A DNA stretch of 64,000 nucleotides from JAFGGT01 sp036733165 (GTDB lineage Archaea > Methanobacteriota_B > Thermococci > Methanofastidiosales > NM3). Shown piece by piece: positions 8,594-17,990 of this stretch. The notes under the pieces were generated by a model that was not told the DNA's origin, did not search any database, and saw nothing but the letters and a program-made list of their open reading frames with translations. The stretch is taken from assembly GCA_036733165.1 (NCBI GenBank), contig DAINBB010000001.1:62001-126000 (forward strand), given 5' to 3'. The translations under genes were made by a program, and so were the position numbers. Every line of letters begins with the position of its first letter. Position 1 is the first letter of the stretch.

Positions 8594-9736
8594 TCAGTCC
8601 CTCCCCAATATGGTGACACTGACTGTAGATCCTGTGCCGCCGATGTTCTGCGCCATGCCGTTCTCGGCCTCGACCTTGCCGTCGCCCCTCAGATTCCAAC
8701 AGAGTTCCGCCAACTGGTAAACCCCAGTGGCGCCGACAGGGTGCCCCCTGGCCTTTAGGCCTCCGAATGTGCAGCATGGAAGCTTTCCGCCGATGGCTAT
8801 CTGGCCCTCGGCAGCCATGCTGGCGCCCTTTCCACGCTCTGCGAAGCCAAGGTCCTCAAGACCTATCGCGCCCATTATAGAGAAGGCATCGTGCAGTTCC
8901 AACGTGTCTATGTCGGCCGACGAGAGACCCGACTGCCTATAGGCATCGCTGGCGGCGGCGATCGTCGCCTTCATCGATGTAACGGTCTTCCTGTCGTGCA
9001 CACCGATTGTGTCTACCTTGACAGAGCTCCCTTTCACTATTATCGGGGTATCAGTGTACTCCTTAGCCTTCTCTTTGGTCGTGAGGATCAGGGAAGCTGA
9101 CCCATCGCATATCGGGGCACATTCCATCAGCGTCATCGGGTCCGCCACCATTGGCGAGTTAATGACGCTTTCGAGCTTTATCTCCTTCCTGAACATCGCA
9201 TACTTGTTGTGCACCGCGTTTTTATGAGAGTTTACCGGAAATGCGCAGAGGTCTTCCCTCTTGACGTTGTAGTCATGCATGTACCTTCTCATTATCATTG
9301 CATTGAGGCCCACGAACGATATGCCATGGATGGCCTCGTATTCACGGTCAGAAGCGTTTGCAAGGATCTTCGTGGCACTGTCACCAACGACATCCGTCAT
9401 CTTCTCGATGCCGGTTACACACACAGTATCATGGTATCCGGACGCCACTGCCATCACGCCGGCATTGAACGCCGCCCCTCCTGAACCGCAGGCCCCCTCT
9501 ACCTTGAAGGCGGAGATGTTTCCCAGGCCTGCATAATCGGATATCAGGGAACCAAGAGACTCCTGGTCGTTGAAGTTGCCGCTAGACATGTTACCGATGA
9601 CAAGTGCGTCGACCTGATTTATGTTCGCATCGTCCATGGCGGCCCATGTCGACTCTACGGCAATGTTACGCAAAGACTTGTGCCATGGTTCACCCACATG
9701 GGTGCATCCGACACCTATGATCGCAACTTCCTCCAT
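8594..9736 (-). CDS. Acetyl-CoA C-acetyltransferase (archaeal thiolase, mevalonate pathway)
   Basis: Condenses two acetyl-CoA to acetoacetyl-CoA. 380 residues; the nucleophilic Cys is in VEGACGSGGAA (near residue 84) and the catalytic His in KARGHPVGATG (near 335). It is of the SCP-x/archaeal thiolase class, and lies 4 bases after HMG-CoA synthase and before DUF35. Beta-oxidation is an alternative role for thiolases in general, but the three-gene context points to isoprenoid synthesis. Confidence 0.92.
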   Translation of the reverse strand: MEEVAIIGVGCTHVGEPWHKSLRNIAVESTWAAMDDANINQVDALVIGNMSSGNFNDQESLGSLISDYAGLGNISAFKVEGACGSGGAAFNAGVMAVASGYHDTVCVTGIEKMTDVVGDSATKILANASDREYEAIHGISFVGLNAMIMRRYMHDYNVKREDLCAFPVNSHKNAVHNKYAMFRKEIKLESVINSPMVADPMTLMECAPICDGSASLILTTKEKAKEYTDTPIIVKGSSVKVDTIGVHDRKTVTSMKATIAAASDAYRQSGLSSADIDTLELHDAFSIMGAIGLEDLGFAERGKGASMAAEGQIAIGGKLPCCTFGGLKARGHPVGATGVYQLAELCWNLRGDGKVEAENGMAQNIGGTGSTVSVTILGRD

Positions 9737-9740
9737 TTAA

Positions 9741-10784
9741 TCACATCCTGATCTTTTGCCTATATCTTGCATAGGTCGCATAGTCTATACTAACCCTTCT
9801 GCCAACATAGGATTTGACATTGGGCGCCTCGTTCCTGACCTCATCTATCCTGTCAGTCATCGTAAAGGAGAAAGCGTCTGAACCAGCTCCGGAACCGTAC
9901 GAGACGCACAATACCCTTTCGCCAGGCTTGGCAACATCAAATACCGCCGCCAACCCCAATACCGCCGAACCGGCATATGTGTTGCCGATATAAGGGGCTA
10001 TCAATCCAGGTATGACCTTTTCCTTGTCCACGCCAAGCATCCCGGCAGCCGCCATTGGGAACTTCGTGTTGGGTTGGTGCAGGATAACATAGTCGTATTC
10101 ATTGGGTTCCGTGCCAAGTTCGCTGCATAATGTCTTTGCAGCATTGGTAATATGATAGAAGTAGGCCGGCATCCCAGTGAATCTGGAAGCATGTTTTGGA
10201 TAATGTTCATGCTGCCTCCTCCAAAAGTCCGGAGTGTCTGTCACGAAGGAGCATGAACCTTCATAATGCGCCACGGCCTCAGAAGCTGGACCCACGATCA
10301 AGGCAGATCCGCCTGCTGCCGCTGTGTACTCAAGTGCATCGGCAGGTTGTCCCTGTGCGGTGTCGACGCCAATGGCCAAGGCATAGTTCGACATGCCGGA
10401 CCCAACGTACCCAAGAGCGCCCTGAAGGGCCTCTGTGCCTGCCTTACAGGCAAATTCCCAATCAGCCGCATTTATGTTCGGTGTCGCGCCGATCACCTCA
10501 GCCACTATCGTTGATGTAGGCTTGACAGCATAAGGTTTCGATTCCGTGCCGACCCAAACAGCGCCAAGACTTTGTGGGTTTATCTTTGCACGAAGCAATG
10601 CATTTTTCGAGGCCTCGCATGCAATTGTGCATGCATCCTCATCTGGGCCTGGAACAGATTTCTCCTTAACAGGCACTCTATTAGGGTCATTCCCCCAGAC
10701 CCTGGCAATGTCCGAGTTCTTGATCCTATACATTGGGACATACGCCCCATAACCGACAATACCTATATCCTTGATGGTCTTCAT
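9741..10784 (-). CDS. mvaS: Hydroxymethylglutaryl-CoA synthase
   Basis: Makes HMG-CoA from acetoacetyl-CoA and acetyl-CoA. 347 residues, typical for archaea. The catalytic Cys is in [12 protein letters not shown] (near residue 110), the His in [10 protein letters not shown] (near 230), and the family glycine motif is in [10 protein letters not shown] near the C-terminus. An AGGTGA Shine-Dalgarno precedes the ATG. It is first in the operon with thiolase and DUF35. HMG-CoA reductase lies separately at 43.7-45.0 kb. Confidence 0.95.
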   Translation of the reverse strand: MKTIKDIGIVGYGAYVPMYRIKNSDIARVWGNDPNRVPVKEKSVPGPDEDACTIACEASKNALLRAKINPQSLGAVWVGTESKPYAVKPTSTIVAEVIGATPNINAADWEFACKAGTEALQGALGYVGSGMSNYALAIGVDTAQGQPADALEYTAAAGGSALIVGPASEAVAHYEGSCSFVTDTPDFWRRQHEHYPKHASRFTGMPAYFYHITNAAKTLCSELGTEPNEYDYVILHQPNTKFPMAAAGMLGVDKEKVIPGLIAPYIGNTYAGSAVLGLAAVFDVAKPGERVLCVSYGSGAGSDAFSFTMTDRIDEVRNEAPNVKSYVGRRVSIDYATYARYRQKIRM

Positions 10785-10810
10785 CCGTTCACCTCTTTTT
10801 TCTGATAATT

Positions 10811-10860
10811 GATCGTTATTTAAAGGTATCGTTTTATAACGGAAGTCTTCTCGTTATTTG
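10811..10860 (-). promoter_or_regulatory. HMG-CoA synthase promoter with repeated TCGTTWTW elements
   Basis: On the minus strand TTAAATAA (10816-10823) is a good TATA box about 32 bases before the ATG. On the plus strand TCGTTATTTA (10813), TCGTTTTATA (10829) and TCGTTATTTG (10851) are three similar elements overlapping and flanking it. CGTTTTATAACG is itself an inverted repeat. They are candidate operator sites for the HTH protein encoded just upstream. Confidence 0.45.
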
Positions 10861-10905
10861 ACGATTATATAACTGCGATAAAAACAATGTATTGAACTAC
10901 AGTTA

Positions 10906-11619
10906 TCAATCAGAGATACTCCTTAAGTTCTTTATGAGCATGTCTATAGACGGTATCTTGGACAATATAAGTGGGATCTTCTCTATCTCAGCTATCTTTA
11001 TCGCCACCTCGTCCATCTTCTTAGGGCCGTTGACCACTACCGCTGACGGTTTGAGTCCCTTCACCTTTATGGCCACCATCGGTGAACGGCCCATGTCCAC
11101 CTTAGTGAATATGAGGGCCCTCTCTGTGGACCAGCCATACAACCTAAGGAACTCATCCGCGGACATCTCCAATATGGCTTTTATGCTATCTATGACGGTA
11201 TAACCGTATATGGGCCTGTTCATCAGGTCCTCATTCGCCACGATCTCCCCATCCACGGAATCGCATAGCACTGAGATGGCCTTGGGCACTGAGAATTCCC
11301 TGACGTCCATTATGGCATCAGTGGACAGATCTGTTGAGAACATCCTGCCAAAGGCGTGTATCACCTTTCCTCCCTTTCCCTCGTCAAGTTCAAGCAGGCC
11401 CTCCACGAACTTCTTTATCGTTGTGGACCCTGGCGACTTTCTTCTGCCCCCCTCATAGTCAGAGAGGACAGAAGAGGATACTGACAGGCGTTTGGCAAGG
11501 TCGGTCTGGGTAACTCCGAATATCTCCCTCCATTTGCGCATCGTCTTTCCGGGGTCATCCGATAGTGCTATCTCACCAGCCATGCGTTTTGCCAACTTCT
11601 CTTTGGCGGCGCTCAACAT
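10906..11619 (-). CDS. XRE-type HTH regulator, probable regulator of the HMG-CoA synthase operon
   Basis: 237 residues. Residues ~28-80 form a lambda-repressor-type HTH (MRKWREIFGVTQTDLAKRL ... SSSVLSDYEGGRRK). The rest is a conserved archaeal C-terminal domain without a recognisable enzyme motif; it may bind a ligand. I recall such regulators next to HMG-CoA synthase in many Euryarchaeota, and that is the gene order here, with about 120 bases of promoter-like DNA between them. A TATA box ~27 bases before the ATG suggests a leaderless mRNA. Confidence 0.78.
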   Translation of the reverse strand: MLSAAKEKLAKRMAGEIALSDDPGKTMRKWREIFGVTQTDLAKRLSVSSSVLSDYEGGRRKSPGSTTIKKFVEGLLELDEGKGGKVIHAFGRMFSTDLSTDAIMDVREFSVPKAISVLCDSVDGEIVANEDLMNRPIYGYTVIDSIKAILEMSADEFLRLYGWSTERALIFTKVDMGRSPMVAIKVKGLKPSAVVVNGPKKMDEVAIKIAEIEKIPLILSKIPSIDMLIKNLRSISD

Positions 11620-11639
11620 GATAAAACATAGACTAAAAG

Positions 11640-11653
11640 TGATTTAAATAACT
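11640..11653 (-). promoter_or_regulatory. TATA box of the HTH regulator gene
   Basis: Minus-strand GTTATTTAAATC, centred about 27 bases from the ATG at 11619, predicts transcription starting at or next to the start codon. Confidence 0.5.
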
Positions 11654-11699
11654 ATCGGTAATTGCCATAAATAGAGTAGACAATAGTTAAAAAGAGTGT

Positions 11700-13274
11700 T
11701 TATGACTTCCTCAGGCGGGATTTCTCTTTCGTGTAGAAGTAAAGTATCTCATCCTTCTTTATCACGCCGACAGGGGCTCCGGACTTATTGGTGGCGATGA
11801 GGTCGTTGACCTTGCTCTCGTTCATCATTATCAGGGCCTCCTGCAAGGAGGAATACTGATAGATTGTCATGCCGTTGTCCTTCGACTCATCGTAGGGTTC
11901 CATCAGGTCCTTTACAGGTGCGACGCTCAACATGTCGATGGCCCTCTCGTGTGGGATCTTTATCCCTTTTCTGAACAACTTTATCTCATATATCGTGCCC
12001 TCGTAGTTATGGTGCACAAAGGCGCGGGCTATCACCACGGCTATCGTGAGCGGCAGGATGATGGCATAGTTCCGCGTCATCTCGAAGAACATTATGATAG
12101 CGGTCAGTGGTGCGCCCATGGCCCCGCCGACTATCGCTCCCATGCCCACGTTTGCATATGCGGTGGGGGTCGAGACTATGTCTGGCATGATACCGTTGAA
12201 TATGAGCCCAAAGGCGGCCCCGAAACACGCCCCGATGTAGAGCGCCGGGGCGAATATGCCCCCGGAACCTCCAGAACCCAAGGTCACGGAGGTGGCGAAC
12301 ATCTTGAGAATCATCAATGCCAAAAGCATGAGGATGCCGTTATTGGACTGTCCTGAAAGAACATCGGTTACCGTGGAGTATCCGACACCGAAGATGTAGT
12401 AGTTGCCATGAAGCTTGTATATCGCCAAGGCTGTGAGACCGACTATTAGGCCACCGATGACGGGCTTGAGATAAGGGCTTATCTTAAGGTCGTCGAAAAA
12501 GTCTTCGAAACCATACACCGACTTGATATATAGTATCGACACAACACCGATGCAGAGCCCAAGAAGAACATACAGGAGAAGCTCGTATGAGGAGTTCATG
12601 GCATATGTCGGCACTATGAAAGCAGACTCGGGTCCCATAAGGTACCTTGCGATGTATGTGGCCACCGATGTCGAAAGTGCGAGTGGCACCAAGGTATTGA
12701 CCGAGAACTCCGGCATGATTATCTCTATGGCAAACAGTATGCCGCCAAGGGGGGCGTTGAATGTTGCGGCTATTCCTGCAGCCGCCCCGCACCCAAGGAG
12801 TGTCGTGGTCTCCATTCCTGAGAGATTGAGCTTCTGTCCTATGGCGGAACCGATTGAGGAACCTATCTGGACTATCGGTCCCTCGCGTCCGCTCGAGCCG
12901 CCAGTCCCTATGCACAGGGCGGAGGCCACTATCTTGACCGCGGCCACCCTCGGGCGTATACGTCCCTTGTTCGTGAACACTGCCATCATGACCTCTGGCA
13001 CCCCATGCCCCTTTGCCTCTGGAGCCCACTTGAGAACGATCGCACCTACAAAAAAGAATCCTATGACGGGGACCAGGAATACAAGATTCCCCCAGGATGA
13101 GCTGAGAGGTATCGCGTCGTTGAGCTCAAGGCTTAGCTGGCCCCTAAAGGAGAGATTTTGTATGATATTGATGAGGACCTTGAAAAGGACGGCCCCCAAC
13201 CCGGCCAGGATGCCCACCAATACAGGCAAAAAATATATCTTCCAATCAAATTTAAGCCTGTATATTGAAAACAT
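11700..13274 (-). CDS. ClC-family chloride channel/transporter with C-terminal CBS region
   Basis: 524 residues, multi-span membrane protein. Selectivity motifs are GHGVPEV, GSSGREGPIVQIG (with the gating glutamate) and GSGGSGGIFAPALY. The C-terminal ~75 residues after the last span resemble CBS repeats (VAPVKDLMEP ... GAPVGVIKKDEIL). At the position of the internal proton glutamate of the E. coli antiporter (IEEM), this protein reads IEII, so that glutamate appears to be replaced. It may therefore be a channel or an uncoupled transporter; this is inferred from one aligned motif. Monocistronic. Confidence 0.92.
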   Translation of the reverse strand: MFSIYRLKFDWKIYFLPVLVGILAGLGAVLFKVLINIIQNLSFRGQLSLELNDAIPLSSSWGNLVFLVPVIGFFFVGAIVLKWAPEAKGHGVPEVMMAVFTNKGRIRPRVAAVKIVASALCIGTGGSSGREGPIVQIGSSIGSAIGQKLNLSGMETTTLLGCGAAAGIAATFNAPLGGILFAIEIIMPEFSVNTLVPLALSTSVATYIARYLMGPESAFIVPTYAMNSSYELLLYVLLGLCIGVVSILYIKSVYGFEDFFDDLKISPYLKPVIGGLIVGLTALAIYKLHGNYYIFGVGYSTVTDVLSGQSNNGILMLLALMILKMFATSVTLGSGGSGGIFAPALYIGACFGAAFGLIFNGIMPDIVSTPTAYANVGMGAIVGGAMGAPLTAIIMFFEMTRNYAIILPLTIAVVIARAFVHHNYEGTIYEIKLFRKGIKIPHERAIDMLSVAPVKDLMEPYDESKDNGMTIYQYSSLQEALIMMNESKVNDLIATNKSGAPVGVIKKDEILYFYTKEKSRLRKS

Positions 13275-13397
13275 AAATTAGGGAATTTATTAAGTAATTA
13301 TAAACTTTGTGTTTACCATTTAAAAAAAATGATATTATGGAAATAATATGGATATAAAGCGTTATTTTCATTCAATGTATTGAGAGTTGGTATTTGT

Positions 13398-14183
13398 ATG
13401 AGGAATCTGAGAAGGTATGGAAGGAATCCTTACAATGTCGTTCTGGTCCATGGAGGACCTGGCGCGGCGGGTGGGATGGCGCCCATCGGAAGGGAAATCT
13501 CCGACATCGCGGGCATCTTGGAGCCTTTCCAGACAAGGATGACGATCTCAGGACTGGTCGATGAATTGCATGGGGCCATCACCGCCCGTGCCAATGCCCC
13601 CGTGACGCTTATAGGTCATTCCTGGGGTTCGTGGTTGTCGATGATATTCGCCTCACAACACACCAATATCGTCAACAAGGTCATCTTGATAGGCAGCGGC
13701 GCATTCGAGGAAAGCTATGCCAAGGGGATCATGGATACAAGACTTGGCAGATTGGATGGGAGCGAGAAGGCCGAATTGTTGAGATTGAACGAGGAACTAG
13801 ACAACGCGGGACCTGAGAGGAGGTCGGAACTGATGTCGGCCTTTGGAAGACTGATGTCCAAGGCAGACTCATACGCCCCAACGGATGGCGAGGATGAGGA
13901 CATGATCTGCGACTATGACATCTATGAGAACATATGGAGGGAGGCAGAGCGGATGAGAAGGGACGGCACCTTGATGAGGATGGCTGGATTGGTGAAGTGT
14001 CCCGTCGTTGCCATTCATGGCGATCATGATCCCCATGACCCAGATGGCGTCAGGATCCCGCTCTCGAAGAGCGTAGAGAACTTCCGTTTCATCCTTTTGG
14101 AAAGATGCGGGCATGAGCCATGGCATGAAAGATACGCCCGCGAACCATTCTACGATGCACTCAGGAGCGAACTGTTCCGGTGA
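13398..14183 (+). CDS. Alpha/beta hydrolase
   Basis: About 261 residues. Motifs in order: oxyanion region VHGGPGAAGG, nucleophile elbow GHSWGS, acid candidate in HGDHDPHDPDG and catalytic His in RCGHEPWHE. The HGGPG motif resembles proline-iminopeptidase-like hydrolases, but the substrate cannot be named. I take ATG 13398 as the start; a TTG at 13380 is in frame. A TATA-like GATATAAAG lies near 13350. Convergent with the FAD dehydrogenase. Confidence 0.82.
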   Translation: MRNLRRYGRNPYNVVLVHGGPGAAGGMAPIGREISDIAGILEPFQTRMTISGLVDELHGAITARANAPVTLIGHSWGSWLSMIFASQHTNIVNKVILIGSGAFEESYAKGIMDTRLGRLDGSEKAELLRLNEELDNAGPERRSELMSAFGRLMSKADSYAPTDGEDEDMICDYDIYENIWREAERMRRDGTLMRMAGLVKCPVVAIHGDHDPHDPDGVRIPLSKSVENFRFILLERCGHEPWHERYAREPFYDALRSELFR

Positions 14184-14193
14184 TAAGGCCCCT

Positions 14194-15588
14194 TCATCTC
14201 TTGGCCAATATGCCCTCTGCGGCCAATATGCCCGTGACGGCCGCATACACTATCCCCCTTGAGTGTCCGGACGCATCGCCCGCCACAAAGAAGTTGGGTA
14301 TGTTCGTCTCCATCTGATTCGTCACAGGGTACTTGGTGTCGTAGAACTTGATCTCAGGGGCATAGAGCAGCGTCGAGTCCGAGGCTATTCCCTCTATGAC
14401 GTTGTCCAATCGGTAGACCGCCTCGACTATGTTGGTCACTATCCTATGGGGCAGGGCCATGGAAATGTCACCCGGCGTGCAGTTCTTCAGCGTCGGTTCA
14501 GTCTGCGTCCTCTTTATCCTGTTCCATGTTGAGCGCCTGCCCATGGACAGGTCCTTGAATCGTTGGAGTATGGGCTTGCCGCCGCCGATGGTGGTCGCCA
14601 GCCTGGCGATCGATCTGCCATACATCGTCGTGTCCTCCACGGGGTCTGTCAGCTCTATCCTGGTCAGGATGGCCAGATTGGAGTTCTGAGACTTCTCGTC
14701 CTTCTTTGCATGACCGTTGACGAGCACGAAGTCGGGATACCTCTCTTCGGTGACAAAACCTTTGGGATTCGTGCAGAATGTCCTGATCAGGTCATCGTAT
14801 GTCTTCGAGTAAAGCTTGAACTTGGCATCGTACATGATGTCCTCGACAGGCTCGTATATCGTTGCCGGAAACTCTGCCCTGACACCTACGTCTATGGGCC
14901 CATAGTTGTTCTTAATCCCAAGCCTCTTAGCCTGCGTCCTGAACCAATACGCTCCGGCCCGCCCCGGCGCAACGATGATGAAGTCTCCCCTGAAGTTCTG
15001 CTTCTCCGTGTGCACCACGAACTTGTCCCCCTCGATGTCGATCTTCTCCACCTTCGTTCTGGTGAAGAACGTGACGCCCTTGGACTTAAGCTCCTCATAG
15101 AACTTGTCGATGATTATCGGTGTCTTGTCAGAGCCCATGTGCCTCTGTTTGCCCGATATGAACTCTATGCCGTGCGCGGAGGCCTTCCTCCTCAGGAACT
15201 TGAGGTCGTCCTCATTCGTTCCGAACAGGTCGGAATCGGCTCCGAAACGCAAAAATGTCTCGTCCACCATATCGATGTAGGTCTTTATGTCCTTGTATGA
15301 CCTATGGATCGAGTCTGGGTCTCCACCAATGAGCGGTGTAAGATTGAGTTTGCCGTCCGATAGGGCCCCGGCCCCTCCAACTCCCGCATATATCTCGCAA
15401 GGTTGGCAGTTCGTGCACATGTCCCTATAGAGGGCATTGCATTTCCTTTTCAGGGATTCCTTGCCCATATCTATGACTGTGATATTATGATCGGAATCAT
15501 TGGCCAACTTCTGGGCAGCAAACATTCCAGCAGGTCCAGCACCAATTATGAGAACGTCCATTTCTATCATTTCCATGTTATATGTCAT
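14194..15588 (-). CDS. FAD-dependent dehydrogenase (COG2509-like)
   Basis: About 460 residues. The FAD Rossmann motif DVLIIGAGPAGMFAA is at the N-terminus, followed by a conserved CTNCQPC cysteine cluster and VGGAGALSDGKLN, characteristic of the uncharacterised COG2509 dehydrogenases. The C-terminal FAD motif is FFVAGDASGHSRGIVYAA. The function is not known. Start is uncertain among ATGs at 15588, 15576, 15570 and 15561; the longest overlaps the RecJ-like gene by 11 bases. Last gene of the kae1 operon. Confidence 0.85.
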   Translation of the reverse strand: MTYNMEMIEMDVLIIGAGPAGMFAAQKLANDSDHNITVIDMGKESLKRKCNALYRDMCTNCQPCEIYAGVGGAGALSDGKLNLTPLIGGDPDSIHRSYKDIKTYIDMVDETFLRFGADSDLFGTNEDDLKFLRRKASAHGIEFISGKQRHMGSDKTPIIIDKFYEELKSKGVTFFTRTKVEKIDIEGDKFVVHTEKQNFRGDFIIVAPGRAGAYWFRTQAKRLGIKNNYGPIDVGVRAEFPATIYEPVEDIMYDAKFKLYSKTYDDLIRTFCTNPKGFVTEERYPDFVLVNGHAKKDEKSQNSNLAILTRIELTDPVEDTTMYGRSIARLATTIGGGKPILQRFKDLSMGRRSTWNRIKRTQTEPTLKNCTPGDISMALPHRIVTNIVEAVYRLDNVIEGIASDSTLLYAPEIKFYDTKYPVTNQMETNIPNFFVAGDASGHSRGIVYAAVTGILAAEGILAKR

Positions 15589-16945
15589 GATGATCCATAC
15601 CAGTCCCGACCAAGTCCTTGATCGAGGTGAGGCACACTATAAGGTCATCGACCGTATTCTTAAATGTCCCAATATCCTCTGAGGTCACCATTATATATAT
15701 TTTATTTCCTTGGGGGATTGCCATTGACGTCGTGGAACCGTATCGCTCGTTGTCCACGGCCAGGGAGGATGCAAGCGACGCCGACTCCTTTTGTCCATCT
15801 GTCACAAGCTCGAACCTCATCTTGAGCCTTGAACGCCATTGGGAAAAAAGTCCCAATGTGGTTAACGACTTGAACTCTTCCAGTTGATCTTCCCTGAAGG
15901 ATGCACCGGCAGCGACATCGTGGCCGCCGCCCCTCCCGCCACAGTACGACGACGCTTCGGACATCGCCCTGCCAAGGTCGATCCCCGTTTCCGTTATCTG
16001 GCGCATTGTGGACCTGGCCGAGGCCTTTAGCCCATATGGGGCCTTGGATACGACCACAACCGGTTTATCGGTGAATCGAAGCACCAGCTCCTCGGCGAGC
16101 ACGCCGGTGAAACCCGGTTCTACTTCAGAGAGGTATACAAAGTACGCGAGATGTTGTGAGTTCTCCTTGGAGATGCGCTCCCAGTTCGACATGATGGCAT
16201 CCATCTGGGCATCATATCTTCTCCTGTAATCGTCATAAAGAACCATTGCGGTCTCAAAGGCCCTCATATTGCCTGCAAGCATCTCGACCGCCACCTCGGG
16301 CCTGTTGACCGATGCGCACGAATCGATGATGTTCGCGACCTTTAGCGCGGACTCCCCGTCATTGGAGAATCGCAGTCCATGCACCAAAATATCCTCATAA
16401 GCCCCGCCATCCTCAATGATTCCAACATTTCTAGCATCTTCCAGTATGGTGCTGTTGGGCCCCTTGAAGCCCGAGAGGTGCATCTTGTCCCCCATTGCCC
16501 CTATTATGGCAAGGTTCGAAAGCGCCCTGTTGCCACCGTTATGCTCTCTGGCAACGAAGTATGACACACCCGCCCCTGACAGCTCCCTGGTGCCGTCTAT
16601 GCCGTATTCCCACGGATTCACCATCATGGCATGCGGCCTTACGGAAGGATGATGGTCCAGAATGAGAAAATCATCGAAGGAGTTCTCTATGCTCTCTATC
16701 TCAGAGCTCCCATAGTCGACAAAGACCGCCAAGGCGCCCTTGCATTCCTCCGCCAGTTTTCCCAGGTCTGTGGAATGCCTTATTATCCTTATGTCCACAT
16801 CGCTTTCCGCAAACCCTTCCTTTAGGATGACGGAGGCGCATATGCCGTCGGCATCCCTATGCCCAATGACGGTTACCCTCTTCCTTTTCGCGAGGTATTC
16901 GGCAGCCTGTCTACATCTCGAGAGAAACTCTTCCATCGTTAACAC
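15578..16945 (-). CDS. RecJ-like DHH nuclease fused to a C-terminal Pcc1-like domain
   Basis: 455 residues. Residues ~1-370 are a DHH/DHHA1 phosphoesterase with intact motifs: GHRDADGI, VDYGSSE, LDHHPS, AIIGAMGDK and GGRGGGHDVAAGAS (~336). This is the archaeal RecJ/Cdc45-like (GAN) family of single-strand exonucleases tied to the replisome. Residues ~375-455 form an extra ~80-residue unit (KMRFELV ... SLAVDNERYG ... NKIYIMVTSEDIGTFKNTVDDL). It matches the layout of Pcc1, the small KEOPS dimerisation subunit: strand, SLxVDN, GNxxxI, then a helix after TVDD. Kae1 and Bud32 lie in the same operon, and Pcc1 usually neighbours recJ and rpsO in archaea, so a fusion is plausible. Confidence 0.85.
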   Translation of the reverse strand: MLTMEEFLSRCRQAAEYLAKRKRVTVIGHRDADGICASVILKEGFAESDVDIRIIRHSTDLGKLAEECKGALAVFVDYGSSEIESIENSFDDFLILDHHPSVRPHAMMVNPWEYGIDGTRELSGAGVSYFVAREHNGGNRALSNLAIIGAMGDKMHLSGFKGPNSTILEDARNVGIIEDGGAYEDILVHGLRFSNDGESALKVANIIDSCASVNRPEVAVEMLAGNMRAFETAMVLYDDYRRRYDAQMDAIMSNWERISKENSQHLAYFVYLSEVEPGFTGVLAEELVLRFTDKPVVVVSKAPYGLKASARSTMRQITETGIDLGRAMSEASSYCGGRGGGHDVAAGASFREDQLEEFKSLTTLGLFSQWRSRLKMRFELVTDGQKESASLASSLAVDNERYGSTTSMAIPQGNKIYIMVTSEDIGTFKNTVDDLIVCLTSIKDLVGTGMDHHDI

Positions 16946-16966
16946 TAAAAAAAGAAAAGGATGGGA

Positions 16967-17422
16967 TTACTTGACCAGCAATCTGGCCTTTTCTGGGTTG
17001 TATATCCATTTGGGTTCCAACGTCCCGGTGCGCTTGTAGTATTTCCCTAAGCGCCTGATCTTTGACTCTGTAAGCTTCAGTCCCCTGAACGAGTGCTTGT
17101 CCTTGGGATGCTCCTCCATATGTTTCCTTAGGAGAACGGCCTTGGTTATCAGATTCATTAGATCCTCAGGCATCTGTGGTGCAAGGTCCTTTTCCTTTAA
17201 CACCTTCAGTATCTTCTTTCCTGTGGAGAGATGGACATCTGCGATGCCATGATTGTCCCTCAGGATTATGCCTATCTCTGATGAAGAATGACCTTTTTTT
17301 GCATAGTCAACGATAAGGTTCTCAATCTCCTCTGCACTCATGTCTTCCCATTGAGGTGATGAGTTCCTCAGTGGATGGGTTGAACCGGACTTCCCCTTCT
17401 TCTTAGAATGCATTCTCGCCAT
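16967..17422 (-). CDS. rps15: 30S ribosomal protein uS15
   Basis: 151 residues from [14 protein letters not shown], the archaeal/eukaryotic form with a long N-terminal extension. Central helices include [20 protein letters not shown] and a basic segment [15 protein letters not shown]. It binds the central domain of 16S rRNA. An in-frame ATG at 17431 is possible, but GGTTGAT upstream favours 17422. Its place just before the recJ-like gene is a conserved archaeal order. Confidence 0.97.
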   Translation of the reverse strand: MARMHSKKKGKSGSTHPLRNSSPQWEDMSAEEIENLIVDYAKKGHSSSEIGIILRDNHGIADVHLSTGKKILKVLKEKDLAPQMPEDLMNLITKAVLLRKHMEEHPKDKHSFRGLKLTESKIRRLGKYYKRTGTLEPKWIYNPEKARLLVK

Positions 17423-17432
17423 TGTAATCAAC

Positions 17433-17990
17433 CTACTTACGTTCTTTGAAATAATTTACAAGTTTATTTAAAGATTTCCCTCTGTGTGAGTGTTTGTTCT
17501 TCTCTTCAGTGCCCATTTGGGCGAAGGTCCTGTCAAAATTGGCAGGAATGAATACGGGATCGTATCCAAAGCCCCCTTGCCCTCTCGCCTCATGGCATAT
17601 GCTGCCCCGTGTCTCACCAACGAAAAGATGGACGTCGTTGCCGTCATTGTAGGCAATCACTGACCTGAAGACGGCGCCCCTGTCCATCTCGCCCTCCATC
17701 AACTTCAGTATCCCCCTGTTGCCGATGGTCTCAGAGACGTATCTGGAGTATGGACCTGGAAATCCCATCAAAGCATCTATAAATATGCCAGCGTCCTCTA
17801 TAAAACAGGGCTTTTTAAGTCTTTCCATGCACCAGACGATTCCGCTTTCTGCAACCTCCTCCAGTGTGTCCGCCTGTATCTCCGGGTAACCAAGGTCTTT
17901 TTGGGCAATTTCTATTCCGATGTCCCTGAAAAGCAGGGACGCCTCTTTGAACTTGTGCCCGTTCCCCGTCACAAACACCATCTTCATCAT
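17433..17990 (-). CDS. rdgB: XTP/dITP pyrophosphatase (RdgB/HAM1 family)
   Basis: 185 residues; removes non-canonical purine nucleotides by hydrolysing them to monophosphates. Motifs: [12 protein letters not shown] at the N-terminus, [19 protein letters not shown] and SHRGKSL at the C-terminus. The start overlaps the bud32 stop by four bases. RdgB beside KEOPS genes is common in archaea. Confidence 0.95.
   Translation of the reverse strand: MMKMVFVTGNGHKFKEASLLFRDIGIEIAQKDLGYPEIQADTLEEVAESGIVWCMERLKKPCFIEDAGIFIDALMGFPGPYSRYVSETIGNRGILKLMEGEMDRGAVFRSVIAYNDGNDVHLFVGETRGSICHEARGQGGFGYDPVFIPANFDRTFAQMGTEEKNKHSHRGKSLNKLVNYFKERK

Noticed and set aside
16140..16945. Inactive Cdc45-like DHH protein
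   Set aside because: All DHH and DHHA1 catalytic motifs are intact, so a nuclease is more likely.
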